37,378 nt of DNA from Pleurobrachia bachei (GCA_000695325.1 AVPN01000024.1:34893-72270); one strand, 5' to 3'. Shown: positions 21,601 through 31,272, counted from the stretch's first letter. Numbers and translations: made by a program. Notes: generated by a model not told the origin, from the sequence alone.

Positions 21601-24488
21601 CTAACGAAATTTGGGTTTTTGTCGCAATGCCAGGTGTTTGCTTCACATGTTTGAAAGACTGCCATATATCGGTTAGAAGCTCTACAGTCTAACTCGAGAA
21701 GTTCTAGACTCAGTTTAGTTCTAGACTCAGTTTAGGTCTAGACTCACTACTCAGTTTAGTTCTAGACTCCGCTTAGAGTGGTAATGCCGGCATGTTCCAT
21801 TGCTTCGATGGCAAATAGTGAGGTGATCGGAAAACGTGCAATTATTGGTTTTGGTAAAGGCCGTGAGCTCAGCTTGGAGGGTGTGAAATTCAATTTTCAG
21901 CCTAAACCTAATTTCCTACATGGACTTGAAACATTCTGCAGGGGCCTCGATTTAATTTAGCTATCCATACATAGCAAGGAGGTATTAAAATTCCTCACGG
22001 ATCACACTCTATGGCCATTTTTTGATACTTTTTGTGCGAAAAGGACCTTTAATGAAGGTCTAAATCTCGTTTGTATAAACAATATAGAGACAATGACCAG
22101 ACAGAATTATCTAGAGCAATTTGAAAATCGACACGTACTGAATTCAATCATTTTCTGCGTCAGAAATCTGTCTTTGCCCCTCCAAGTTCATGTCTGCACC
22201 CCACCCCTGATTCAATTCCAGAGATAACAAAAAATGTTTCATATTTGGGTTCCTTTGGCATCGTTCTAGTGTTACTTGCAGTGCCAGGTACTAATAAAAT
22301 GAACAATGAGGAATAAATATGAAGAATAGTAATTCTACTCGACCATAATTCGCTTTGAATGCGAGGTAGGTAAATCCCGTTTGAGGTGACTAATTGAGGG
22401 GGATAATTACAAAAGATTTTGAGAGTTCGGGAATGCGTGACAGATTAATCCTGACTACTTCTTCCACGAAAGACGAATCGAAGGGGAAGGTCGAATTTGT
22501 CTCAAGTTTCATAAAGATGAAGCGACACATTTTGATTCAAAACCCACAGGTCTAAAAACTGTCTCTGGACAACCGGACAGATTGAGAGGTCATTTGATAG
22601 GATAAATCTAATTATCCGGCTAGACCAAGCATGGATACACGCTGCAAGGGGAATTACCTACCCCACCCCATAAGTTGGTATAATATTCAGACAATGCTGT
22701 ACTTGTGGAAAAGGGATGGTTAGCACTGCACGGTCAATTGACGGGATTTACCTGGCTAGAATGATAGCAATCATCGGAAGCTGGTGTAGGTCTGCAACTA
22801 CTACCGCGGTGATTATCAGCAGATATTAGGACCGGACGAGACGAACGGGGGGAAATGAAACGGTAATTCTCCTATTAACTGAGTTGCTGATGTATCCTAC
22901 AATGGCATTCACGAGAGAGGGAGGTATAGAGCTAGGAGAAGTTATACGGGGTTAGGCTAAAAGACATTCCGAAAAGCAAACTGCACAAAGACTAAAGCAG
23001 AACTCTCAGGTCTCTCTCTAGTTCTCTTCGACCCTTCTGCCTAGCAGCACTATTCACTATCATGCATGGATCGATTACAAACAAAGCACAGGAGTGCAGG
23101 AGTGCAGGAGGAGTAGTCCACAATCCTGCAAGAGGCGGAGTCATAGTGGGAGGGAGCCACGCGAGAAGGGAGGGAGAGAGGGAGGTGTCACGTGGGGTGT
23201 GACATCACCGTGTCACGTGACACCTGCGCGCGGCTCCCTGCAGCAGAGCAGAGGGAGGGAGAGGGAGTTGCTATATCATAGTCCATAGAGAGAGAGAGAG
23301 AGGAAGTTGCAGCTATATTATTACTGAAGTAGCACTGATAGCTCCACCCACTATATATAGATCACCATACCACTACATATTATGTTATCCTCTGTGATGG
23401 GCGTGTACAGGAGCGCATCACTACAACAAAGGGAGATAGCACAGGAAAAAGGGAGTATATGGTAGATCTAGATAGACTGGATGATCAAAGGAGATGAAGC
23501 CAAACTTCACAGGAACGAAGTCAAAGCAACGAAGAAGAGGAGCATTAAGATAGAACGATAGGCGTAGACAGCTTTTGAGAGAGACAGTAGCGGAAACACA
23601 CCCCGTGACTATCTCCCTCATTTACTATTTTATCCTTGTTATCCATGTCTATCTTTCTCTCTCTTTCTCTTTCACACTCTCTTTCTCACTCCCTCTCTCT
23701 CACTCTCTTTCTCACCACAGTGTTTGTCTGGAGATTGAGCATATGATAAATTGGGTGTGTTAATATAGTTTGAATATGCAACCGCGGTTGGGGAACATGA
23801 TCTTAGTGCCACCGAGTGTCTGTGAAAGTCACCTCTTTGCACATACAAGTAATTTTAATAACACACCCTAGAAACTATTGCTACTTATGACCAGTCATCA
23901 GCCTGTTATATAGTGAGATAATCCTGAGAAAACATTCCTTATCGCACCTACCACCCATCCCACACTTTGTGCTGTTGAACAATAGTAATACAAACCCCAC
24001 TATAATAGCTGCAGTCGCGACTAGTCGGACCCCGATTTAGTGGCCCCCGATTTACTGGCACCCCGATTTGGTGGACAAAACCCTTTCCCCCGAGGATGCC
24101 ACTAAATCGGGGTGCGACTATACGACAAATAATACCAATACCATGCTACGCAGCCATTAGAGCTGACAGACGGGGGGAATTTGTCAATTAATACAAGTCA
24201 CAGTGTGAAGTGGTCAATTTCCCCACAGTAAAGGAAATTAAAAGAACGGAGAACACAGCATAGATGGAGCTATCGTCAAGCAATGATTAATACACTATAC
24301 TAGGTATCAATATCATGAAGCTTCAGAGGGGGCCGACTAGAAAAAAAAGAAGAGAGACGAGAGTATATATAGTTACACATTCTCTCACTGGTTCTTACCT
24401 GGGATAACTCGTTCTTGTCGTTTCTCCTGATTATCCCGTCCGAAACATACTTCTTATCGCCACCCTGATCGAACTGGGACGACACCAT
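6665..24488 (-). CDS. acidic/basic-tailed protein with one Ig (I-set-like) domain
   Basis: Multi-exon gene; function not recognised. Coding exons in order: 24399-24488, 10609-10653, 10155-10454, 9362-9463, 8991-9138, 7583-7649, 6690-6785. Splice phases agree throughout (0,0,0,0,1,2). The ATG at 24488 starts MVSSQFDQGGDKK, with no signal peptide. Exon 3 (residues 46-145) is Lys-rich, then Glu-rich, ending DEDEWTEVLEEVNIID, and is probably disordered or coiled. Exons 5-7 form an Ig fold: PYFIQELKNVTITEGETLVL with the B-strand Cys in NCVAYG, then KPPPRV, then ITSEFKIYAVTERNSGMYR, matching the E/F strands (DxGxY). The C-strand Trp is absent and the F-strand Cys is displaced or missing. Without splicing at 6690 the frame ends YRYVIYLNM at 6665; an alternative last exon is at 6230-6263. 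A cytoplasmic Ig protein is the likeliest reading. The first intron is about 13.7 kb. Confidence 0.68.
8899..8968. mobile_element. MITE-like inverted-repeat element, copy 1
   Basis: About 70 bp with 22-bp imperfect terminal inverted repeats: CAGTCGGATCCCGATCTACC on the left and its complement-like CCAGTAAACCAGGGTCCGACTG on the right end of 8947-8968 (about 17 of 22 pair). The inner part (GGGAAAATGGTTTTGCC) is the reverse complement of the inner part of the element at 24022-24120. The CAGTCGG ends recall pogo/Tigger-type DNA transposons, which is inference. It lies 22 bp from the splice donor of an Ig exon. Confidence 0.5.
9470..10080. other. intron of the Ig-domain gene, no gene seen
   Basis: Unique AT-rich sequence between exons at 10155-10454 and 9362-9463. 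No repeat or reading frame of note. Confidence 0.5.
10376..12716. repeat. 2.34-kb near-perfect palindrome (two 1,145-bp arms, 51-bp spacer)
   Basis: Arms 10376-11520 and 11572-12716 are reverse complements; paired coordinates sum to 23092 at both ends and at the centre, so there is no net indel. I saw one mismatch (11487 region, CCTGTC against its partner). The left arm includes exon 2 and the first 79 bases of exon 3 of the Ig gene, so the right arm carries those sequences inverted (12439-12483 and 12638-12716 on the plus strand). The structure lies across intron 1, so its pre-mRNA could fold into a hairpin over 1 kb long. Confidence 0.93.
11517..11567. repeat. 51-bp direct repeat, palindrome-centre copy
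   Basis: AT-rich 51-bp sequence beginning ATATTAAGATCCGTAATATG. It forms the spacer of the palindrome and is repeated exactly at 12716-12766, directly after the right arm. The inverted arm is thus flanked by direct repeats, as expected from fold-back or template-switch copying. Confidence 0.9.
12716..12766. repeat. 51-bp direct repeat, distal copy
   Basis: Exact match of 11517-11567 with an offset of 1,199 bp; homology ends at TTTAATA, after which this copy continues into unique sequence (TCTACTACCACC). Confidence 0.9.
12767..14669. other. intron 1 of the Ig gene: unique sequence and a CT tract
   Basis: No coding region supported. Contains a short repeat around TAGTTGGGAGCTTG (about 12811 and 12890), a possible tRNA-like B box (AGTTCAAGCCCTGGG near 13256), and a CT-rich tract at about 13740-13803. 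A hydrophobic minus-strand frame near 14150-14193 starts with TTG, not ATG, and was not accepted. Confidence 0.5.
13740..13803. repeat. CT-rich microsatellite
   Basis: Imperfect (TC)n tract inside intron 1 of the Ig gene. Confidence 0.85.
14679..14710 (-). CDS. candidate short exon Y, copy A
   Basis: 32 nt after CTTCTCACAG, reading VCRKRIRGLD in the frame left by exon X. It is identical in copy B within an otherwise diverged segment. If the donor is the GTTGTG after GATAG, it ends in phase 2 and could join another X. The exon end is uncertain. Confidence 0.35.
14679..22774 (-). CDS. nested gene for a small secreted Cys-containing protein (candidate)
   Basis: Not a family I recognise. Model: exon 1 at 22752-22774 encodes MIAIILA plus two bases, ending at a GTAAAT donor. 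It joins in phase 2 to exon X (18606-18729 or its copy 15935-16058), which continues SVLALSQG then VTLYEDTGSM. The junction creates a good signal peptide (MIAIILASVLALSQG) that neither exon encodes alone. X includes FECYKTRSMNYRCNNIE. A short exon Y (17599-17630, copy 14679-14710) after a good acceptor would add VCRKRIRGLD, with a dibasic run that could be a processing site. Donors after X (GTACCT, GTTCGT) and after Y (GTTGTG) are weak, so the 3' structure is uncertain. The gene lies wholly within intron 1 of the Ig gene, on the same strand. The two X copies differ only at synonymous sites, strong support that X is translated in this frame. Confidence 0.5.
15203..15215. promoter_or_regulatory. 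heat-shock-element-like motif, copy A
   Basis: TTCTCGAACCTTC fits three alternating pentamers (TTCnnGAAnnTTC) of the heat-shock factor site. A CRE-like TTACGTCA lies about 45 bp downstream. Both are kept in copy B. Confidence 0.4.
15935..16058 (-). CDS. duplicated coding exon X, copy A
   Basis: Exon of 124 nt between acceptor CCATGCAG and donor-like GTACCT; starts in phase 2 and ends in phase 0. Against copy B (18606-18729) eight codons differ, all synonymous (Gly, Phe, Tyr, Lys, Arg, Ser, Asn, Ile codons), while surrounding sequence has substitutions and indels. Confidence 0.6.
17174..17248. repeat. 17-bp tandem repeat (GTTCTAGACTCAGTTTA)
   Basis: Two perfect units, one expanded unit and one variant unit. 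The array recurs at 19881-19955 and 21701-21775 because it lies inside the large repeated block. Confidence 0.85.
17599..17630 (-). CDS. candidate short exon Y, copy B
   Basis: Exact copy of 14679-14710, after CTCCCTGGCAG. Ending in phase 2, it could splice on to exon X copy A (15935-16058), which starts in phase 2, making a repeated X-Y module of 52 residues. Inference from phase only. Confidence 0.33.
17810..17872. repeat. 21-bp minisatellite, three units
   Basis: Three tandem units of GATATGTGGGTGTGGGTACT type, the third with GGGT in place of GGAT. The matching place in copy A (about 15157-15185) has a single unit, so it expanded after the segmental duplication. Confidence 0.85.
17887..17899. 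promoter_or_regulatory. heat-shock-element-like motif, copy B
   Basis: TTCTAGAACCTTC, a perfect three-unit TTCnnGAAnnTTC arrangement, followed by CRE-like TTACGTCA near 17943. It corresponds to 15203-15215; the one change between copies falls in a spacer position. Confidence 0.42.
18606..18729 (-). CDS. duplicated coding exon X, copy B
   Basis: Same 124-nt exon as at 15935-16058, after acceptor CCTTCCACAG; donor-like GTTCGT is weak. It is the first X met by a transcript starting at the signal-peptide exon 22752-22774. Two cysteines spaced C-x9-C are identical in both copies. Confidence 0.6.
19073..22712. repeat. 1,820-bp exact tandem duplication (19073-20892, 20893-22712)
   Basis: Two abutting direct copies that look identical throughout, beginning at GAATAATCGATGATCATC. 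The first 1,173 bp also match 16366-17538; the remaining 647 bp are found only in these two copies. No exon was recognised in the unit; apparent frames repeat with it. It lies in the first intron of the nested gene. Confidence 0.93.
23183..23225. promoter_or_regulatory. E-box palindrome and hairpin
   Basis: AGGTGTCACGT (23183-23193) pairs with ACGTGACACCT (23215-23225), and the second half is itself a 14-bp perfect palindrome, GTGTCACGTGACAC (23210-23223), centred on CACGTG. CACGTG is the core site of bHLH-zip factors (MYC/USF/MITF type). Its role here is inference. Confidence 0.4.
24022..24120. mobile_element. MITE-like inverted-repeat element, copy 2
   Basis: 22-bp terminal inverted repeats with one mismatch (24023-24044, AGTCGGACCCCGATTTAGTG..., and 24098-24119), flanked by TA on both sides as for Tc1/mariner/pogo insertions. 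Inside, the left end is followed by two further variants of CCCCGATTTxxTGG. The inner segment matches the element at 8899-8968 in reverse orientation. Confidence 0.6.
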
Positions 24489-24855
24489 GATGATACTTGC
24501 TATAATTGGAAAGAGGGAGGAGGTCAATTTGAGCCACAGCGGCTGTCTTGAAGCAACGCGCAGCATACAATCGTTTGGCGCACAGAACACACACAGGTTG
24601 GACTTTTACCGTGTGTCAGTTCTCGCGCGCTCCAGTAAGCACGCCAAAACTGTAGTGTGTGTGGTGCACAGTGGCAACGGGATCATAAACATAGACAAAA
24701 AAGAAAAACACAAAACTTTTAAGCAACATAATTTATACAAAACCTATACACATGTATCTACAGAACTTTTTAAACACTAAAAACGGTCAACAGAGATAAA
24801 TAAACGGTCAGATAAAAAACAACAAAAAACGTCCTGGGGTGGGAAAAAGTATGTT
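24489..24855. other. intergenic, Ig-gene promoter side
   Basis: 367 bp between the Ig-gene start and the end of the coiled-coil gene, both on the minus strand. Its Ig-gene end has CpG-containing sequence (TCTCGCGCGCTCC at about 24621). No feature beyond a probable promoter. Confidence 0.4.
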
Positions 24856-27800
24856 TTATCGCACAAATTCAACTTCAGATACAAAGTCCGAATCATCACG
24901 AGGTTTAGCTGAACTTGGTCGAGTTTTAGTCGTCTTATTATGTTTGATATTCGCTAACAGAAACTGATCCTGAGATACGGGAGCCTTTCCTGGCCCGTTT
25001 TTCCACGGTGAGACATGGTCTGGTTTCACGAGAGATGCAGATTTCTGTTGTTCCAGTTTCTGAGCGTTCCACTGTTCCAATGCACGTGCACGTGCTGCCT
25101 CATGAGCTCTCTTCTCCTGCTGTTCTTTCCGTTGCTTCTCCCGTCGGTCCTCCTCCAGCTGCGCCCTCTTTTGTCGGTCAGCCTCCTCTTTGTTCTCTTT
25201 CCTGTAGGGTATTGTTGAGTAAGTGGGGGGGGGGATGAATCTGTGGGGGATGAATCAGTCATAAAATATCAAGTTGGTTATGACCTTAGTTAGAGGGTAG
25301 TAGCGTATGTGTCATGAGAGAGGAACGCATATAATATTCGCATAATCTCATAGTTAGGTAACCAATGTGAGATCTCTCTGACCTTTGTCGTGACCCTAAA
25401 CGACCACATTAAACCCCCACAAAATATGTACATACCAAGCCATGAAAGATTTCTGTGACTCCATTTCCTTCATCTCCTTCTCCTCTCTCTCTTCCTGCTC
25501 CCTCTTCTTCCTCTCAGCAATCTCCTTCTTCTTTTTCTCTACCACCAGGGGATCTTTCTTACTTTTCCAGTTGCTATAGGTCTTCGCAGCAGCTGTCTTC
25601 TTTTCATTTACTTCCCTTTCCTTTTCTGCTGCTGCCTTTGCTTCTTCAGCCTTCTTCTCTCGTATTGTTCTCTTTCTCTCCTTATCTTTTTCCTCCCATA
25701 ACCTCCGGGCGATCTCTTCGTTTTTCTTTTTCAGCGCAGCTGCCTCTGCCTTCTCTTTTTCCTTCTCTTCCCGTTCTTTCTGTTTTTGTCGTCCTTTCTT
25801 GTCAAGTCCGACTGCCCTTTCTCTGTACCATTGCTCAAATTGCTCCTGAATAGATAGGGCGAGTTAGATAGAGAGATAGAAAGAAGAAGGCCAAGGGTAC
25901 CATAAATTTCCTATCCGGCGGGCGCCAGACAGTAAACATCGAAATTCATTAAAACGTGGTGCTAGTACCTAATAGCGCATAATGGCACTGGAACAAAGAG
26001 GGTATAGTGACCCCCTTCCCACTCTCTTAGCGAGACACTTAATCGATATTTGGTTTCGGTATAATACCAGGGCGTGGTGTCATACGCAACCAAAACTAAC
26101 ATAGTCCTACACTACAGCTTATAAATTACAAAGCAAAGGTTTTAGTGTGGTGTGAAGTTCTACCTGTCGTATCTGGTCAGCAGAGGGCGCCTCAATGGTA
26201 TCAGGTATGACCGTCACTTCCAAATCACTCTTTTTCAGGGTTTTGTTCTCTTTTTTCTTGGCGATCCATTTCTGAAAAGCAGCCTCTCGTAGGCTTGTGC
26301 TAACTAGTGTGGCGGTAGACCTTCCATCTTCTCCTGCTGCTGGGGCGGCGGGGTCTTCTGCTGTTGTGGGGGGAAGAAATGGGGTTAAGGCCAAAGGGGG
26401 GGGGGGCGACCGGTCTGGAAAGTTATTAGTTAAGGCCAAAGGGGGGGGGGTCGACCGGTCTGGAAAGTTATTTTTTGAGGTTTTAAAACAAATCATACTA
26501 ATTGAAATTAGTGCATGATTTAGTAACAATTAGCAACTTACACCGTGCCTTCCAGTCGACTGGTTCAGGGGGTGAAGGGTACACCCACTCGCTCATTGAA
26601 ATCTCCCTTCTGTAGTTTGGAGCCGGTCCTGAGGTGAGAGGATATAATGCATGTTATTGTGGAATGGAAGGAGTTCTCTAGAAATATGGAGACATTTGAT
26701 AAACGGGTGATACACGACTGGATAAACGTTTTGGGGATAACGCTCCCTGAAATAACCAATCCAACTAGCCAACAAGCAAACAGACAGACCAACTTTTTGG
26801 GCAAGACAATAGTTAAAGAGAAGAGCTTACGGCTTTCTTCCTTTTCCTCTTTATCAGGTTTTTTAGGTGGAATTTTAGGCTTTGCGTAAGCACTCATGTA
26901 TTTCTGAGCAAGCATTTCCGATTTCTTGTTGATGTGTCTGGGTACTGCCGGGGTTGTTGGTGCTGACTTGGCCCGGGGTTTCCCACCAGCTAACTTGGTC
27001 ACAGAGGAAGATCGAGATATGGAGGCACCTTTAGCCGGGGAAGTTATCGGTCGAGTGGGTTCTTCTTTTTGAGGACTTGATTCAGCCTTCTTTTCTGCTT
27101 TCTGAGTAGTTGTTTCATCTTCAACTTTTTTAGCCTCTCCCTCTTTCTCAGATTTCTTCTCAGGATCCGATTTCTTCTCAGGATCCGATTTTTCAGTTGT
27201 AGCTTTCTCCAATTTATCATCTTTAGTAGGAGATGCTGCTTGTGAAATTTCAACCTTCATTTCAGAAATTCCGGAATCTGCTTTTTTACTCTTTACTTTC
27301 GAGGCTGTTTTTGGTCGAGGCGACTTCTTCTTGGGAGACTTTGGAGATTTTGATGCTGCTGTTTCCTCTTTAGCGGTACTCTTTTCTTCTTTTTCTACAT
27401 CTCCACTCTTCTTATCCTCTTCCTTCTTCCTTGCTTTACCATCCTCCTCAGCTAGCTTCGCCTCCAGATCCCCACCATTATCAACCCCAATCTTCTCTTC
27501 TTCTTTCTTCTTCTCCCAGGGAAACAGAGCTCTTGATTTCCCCTCTTTTTTGATGGATTCACCACCTGGCTGTTTCTGGGGCTCCGTCTCTTCCTTCTGT
27601 TTGTTCATTTCCTTCAGGAAGGAACTGTAAGAACTAGTCTTCTTCTCCTGAACAGGTTCCTGTTTTTGTTGCTCTTTCTGCTGTTGCATCTCCTTTAAAA
27701 ATGAACCATAGGAGCTCTCTTTCTTGGGCTGATCCTTCCCGAACACAAACAAGTTTGATGGGGCTTCGGGTGCCTTTTGAGACTGATAAAATGGGTTGAT

Positions 27801-28181
27801 ATTTGAATCCCACGTCCCACTACTTCCACTGCTCTGCCACTTTTGGGGGTACTGCTGTTGTTGCTGTTGATAGGAACTGTAGGAAGGGGTGTTGTAGGAA
27901 GGTTGAAATGACTGGTAGCTGCCCCCACCAGCACTACTACCTGTTTGGTAGTTGGGTGTTTGATAGCTGGGTGTTTGATAACTGGGTGTCTGGTACTGAG
28001 GTGTCTGATAGTTTGTCTGGTAGGAAGGCTGGAACTGCTGACCATATTGTTGCTGTTTCTGGGGTTGGTACGTTTGATAAGTATTTTCCCACGGGTAACT
28101 CGGTGCTGGTGGTGCGGGGGTGTTCCAGGGGAATGACGCCTGGCTACCACCCTTCTTATCCCAGGGAAACTGGCCCGTCAT
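24856..28181 (-). CDS. 796-aa Trp-anchored coiled-coil protein, MAP9/CCDC34/CCDC181-like (tentative)
   Basis: Exons 26831-28181, 26542-26628, 26164-26360, 25436-25845, 24856-25201; phases 1,1,0,2 agree and give 2,391 nt, 796 aa. The N-terminus has FPWDKK, SFPWNT, SYPWEN and later LFPWEKKKEEE. Residues about 35-120 are a Gln/Tyr-rich low-complexity region with repeated YQTPSYQTP. A motif SYGSFLKEMQQQK recurs as SYSSFLKEMNKQK. The middle is Lys/Glu/Ser-rich with KSDPEKKSDPEKK. From about 500 to 730 long charged helices carry regularly placed Trp next to basic residues (FQKWIAKKKE, FEQWYRERA, YSNWKSKK, FMAWKKENK, LEQWNAQK), the pattern of MAP9, CCDC34 and CCDC181, which are microtubule or ciliary proteins. 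The family call is inference. The tail ends DFVSEVEFVR. It lies just downstream of IFT52 on the same strand, which fits a ciliary role. Confidence 0.88.
26384..26473. repeat. 45-bp tandem repeat in an intron
   Basis: Two direct units with a poly-G run, GTTAAGGCCAAAGGG then GACCGGTCTGGAAAGTTATT, in the intron between exons 2 and 3 of the coiled-coil gene. The long G runs (C runs in the transcript) lie just upstream of the exon 3 acceptor. Confidence 0.9.
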
Positions 28182-28285
28182 GAGCTAGAGTGGAAATAGG
28201 GCATTGATTAGTTAGTGAGATGGGAGAGAGAGTGGCCGGGGAATTCCTAGACAGTGGAAACAGGGATCGATTAGTTTGAGAGAGA

Positions 28286-28329
<44 letters not shown>

Positions 28330-28490
28330 TAACTACTAGAGTGAGGTAGTGAGGAAAGGAATAGGAGATTCTTAAGATGGTTGGTAGGCACACGTGTGAT
28401 TTAGTTGGATGGTTAGCCAATAAAGGGAATAAATTTACAGGTGGTTTCAGGGTAGAGGTTTTGTGACGTCATGGGGGAGAGAGAGAGAGA

Positions 28491-28530
<40 letters not shown>

Positions 28531-28987
28531 AAGTGACGCCAATAGTAGCACTGACGAATCGAGGAAGTCTTTATCTGCGTCCTCCACTTGTCAATCTGTG
28601 ACCTCAGTCAAGACTGAGTCAAGACAAAAAAGATGCCTCGAAGTGCAAAGTTAAACACGTTTTCAGTGGACATTTATAGACAAGTTAGAGATCTATTTAC
28701 AAGAAAACTGATCGGACTGATTCGACCACCGATCACTATACAAATTATAAACCGCTTAAATAGACACACACATACCTATGATCGACATAGTGTAGAGACC
28801 TGCTACTACACTTTCTAGACCTAAACACGTTAGCTCATTATAATGCACCGCTGGAACGGCAGAAAACCACAGCCGCAAGTAACTTAGCAATAGTAATACC
28901 CAGGAAAAATAAACTCACTTCCCACTCCACCAATATATCAAAATCTTCTAGAGAATCCCTCTCATTACTCAACTAGAGATTCTCAAA
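28182..28987. promoter_or_regulatory. upstream region of the coiled-coil gene with GA tracts and a CRE
   Basis: No gene seen. Holds (GA)n at 28278-28326 and 28477-28530, the latter followed by a G run, and a perfect CRE palindrome TGACGTCA at 28464-28471. GA tracts and CRE in this place suggest promoter function. On the minus strand just below IFT52, a frame RDSLEDFDILVEWE (about 28921-28951) ends at a GTGAGT and might be a further 3' IFT52 exon, but the intron needed would be only about 36 nt. Confidence 0.5.
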
Positions 28988-31272
28988 TCACGCTACCTCC
29001 TGGTTGATCTTCTTATACTCAACCAGCTGGAAGAAAACATGCTCCAAAATGTGTTTAGCGTCCTTAGCCCCGGCCAGGTCCCCGGTAATACCCAGAATAT
29101 TACCACACTCCCTGACATAGTACTCCATGTCTTCATCTGTACACTTGTTGGTAATCTGGGCGAGCTTGGTTTTGGAGGAAGCGAACTGCTCGTCCAGGTC
29201 AAACAGGTCAAGGGAGGGTCCTGGGAGCTCCTTGAAGACAGGTGGGAAGACGGCAGGTTGGAGAGGTGGCAGGGGTGTCTCAAAGTTGGGCTGGATGAGG
29301 GTCAGAGGCTCGTGCTTCATGTCCAACTCTTGGTACGATCGAACTATCTGAAGGGAGGAATGTGGAGTTAAAAACACGCAGTTAGACCAGTGGCTTACTT
29401 ACGGGTAAAAACAAATTATTCGAAAATCTTCCCTACCACCAGGTCGGTTACCTTAGGCACTAGTGCATTGTCAAGTTTATACACGTTGTGCTCGAACATC
29501 TTTCCAAAGTCACGAGGTATGTCATCGCCCTCTTGCAGACATGCTTTCAGTCGCTCTGCTAGTTTAGGCGTATCAGGTAGGAAGTGGTAGTCGGTAACTT
29601 CCGGATCCTCTGCGTCTATTGCATTCAACTGGATCTGGGGGAGAGTGATTGTAGATCAGTTGGAATCAAAAGCATAGGACAGGGTCCAGGGAGATTTGAT
29701 CTCACTTTGCCTTGGTCGACCCTCTCTCAACGAGAATATTCACACGAAAATAACAAAACAGACTGTGTGATCTACCTTGTCAGATGTGAGGTAGTCAATG
29801 ATAACATCAAACAATTTCCCGTTCTCCTCCTTATCAATAAACTGATCGCTGAACATGTGACTGGATCCCACGACACACAACTTCCCACTGCTCCCCGTGC
29901 CCTGATGGAACGCACAAATCGGCCTGTTGATCGGCAGCGACGTTGATCCTGAGAAAAGAATCAGGTTCTAATTTATCTCAATGAGAACTATAACATATCT
30001 GCAGACTGCAACATTGCAAATTAGCCATTCAGAACGATTTCTATCTACACCATTTAATTGTAAAACTGTCAATCGCAGCTTAATAGACGCCACACGGAGA
30101 GTTTTTATTGATTGAGGGTGAGTTAATTTACCTGACGACAGAACTGGTACAGATGGTTTTACGACGTGTAGTGTTGCTCCATAAGGATAGACAAATGTTA
30201 GATTCTGGCCAACTGGGTTCTCATTGTCAAAATCCCCTCCCACATGCTTGCCGCCCCCTTTGTTTATCTCTCTGTTCAATACCCCATTTGCAATGTACGC
30301 TTCCTGAGGAATGAGGAGAGGATTGTAGGTACAAATTACTCCTTAAATATGTAACATAATGGGGATTCGGGTAATGTGGCTCACTCCTTTGGGGCGCTCT
30401 GTGAGGGTTCGGTAAATCAAGATTGGGAAGTGGCTGGGAAAGGAATTGACAACATAATAATCAATCATTTGCTGGCATAGTTGAATAGTAAAGGGGGACG
30501 ATCCCTTCGACGCCTTCAATTACTGAGAATGCGAGGACTCCTCAGATTATTACTAAATATGGCAATCCAATCCACCCACATAACAGTAATGTATTTTAAG
30601 CATTATTTTTCAGACAGACATGCATTTTATTTTACGCCCCGAAATACTCGCATAACTGACAGTCGTGGGTAAACTGTTCATTCTAGCAGAAACCGACCGA
30701 ATCAGAAAATGCTGGTCCCTGATTGGCTGATAACCAGTCACGTGACCTAAATAACGAGTTCTGATTGGTTGTTTACTTGTGGCGGTCAAATCATACCTTG
30801 GGATGAAAGTATTTATAGTAGCTAGTTCTAATGACGCTATCACTATTAATCATTATCCCATAATCCTCCAGCAAGAAATTAATATTCGTGTCATACTTGC
30901 CCTCACCGCCGTCACCAAGAGATAGCAAAACCTGAAAATAGGCTCATTTGGTACATACCTAGGAAATAGGAATTACATAGTACATCTACAACGAAATACA
31001 GAAAGTATGGGTATTTCTTGAAAAATGAAAACATAGTCTGCACGACTCACCGATCCACCACGGCTTATAAAGTTATTAATTGCATCAAATTCTGTTTTCG
31101 TGAATTTTTCCCTAGGTCCAATGAACACAATTAGTTGCGCCTGGGCCAAGACAGAGTCTGATATGTCGTCCTTGAGGGGGTGAACTTTCCACTGGGAACG
31201 CAGTCGCCGTGACATGCTCTTTAGACCTAGGGAGAGGAATGATAGAGGGTGGGGAGAGAGAGAGTGCTGAGT

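Larger units (their letters stand above)
22775..24398. other. upstream part of Ig-gene intron 1 / 5' flank of the nested gene
   Basis: Contains a purine-rich GC-rich stretch (23090-23300), an E-box palindrome (23183-23225), a CT tract at about 23650-23720, and an inverted-repeat element (24022-24120). The 23.1-23.3 kb patch may act as promoter for the nested gene. No coding exon supported beyond 22752-22774. Confidence 0.5.

Noticed and set aside
28633-28818. Plus-strand 61-codon frame beginning MPRSAKLNTF
   Set aside because: No homology, no splice context, and it lies in the intergenic region upstream of a minus-strand gene; chance is likelier.
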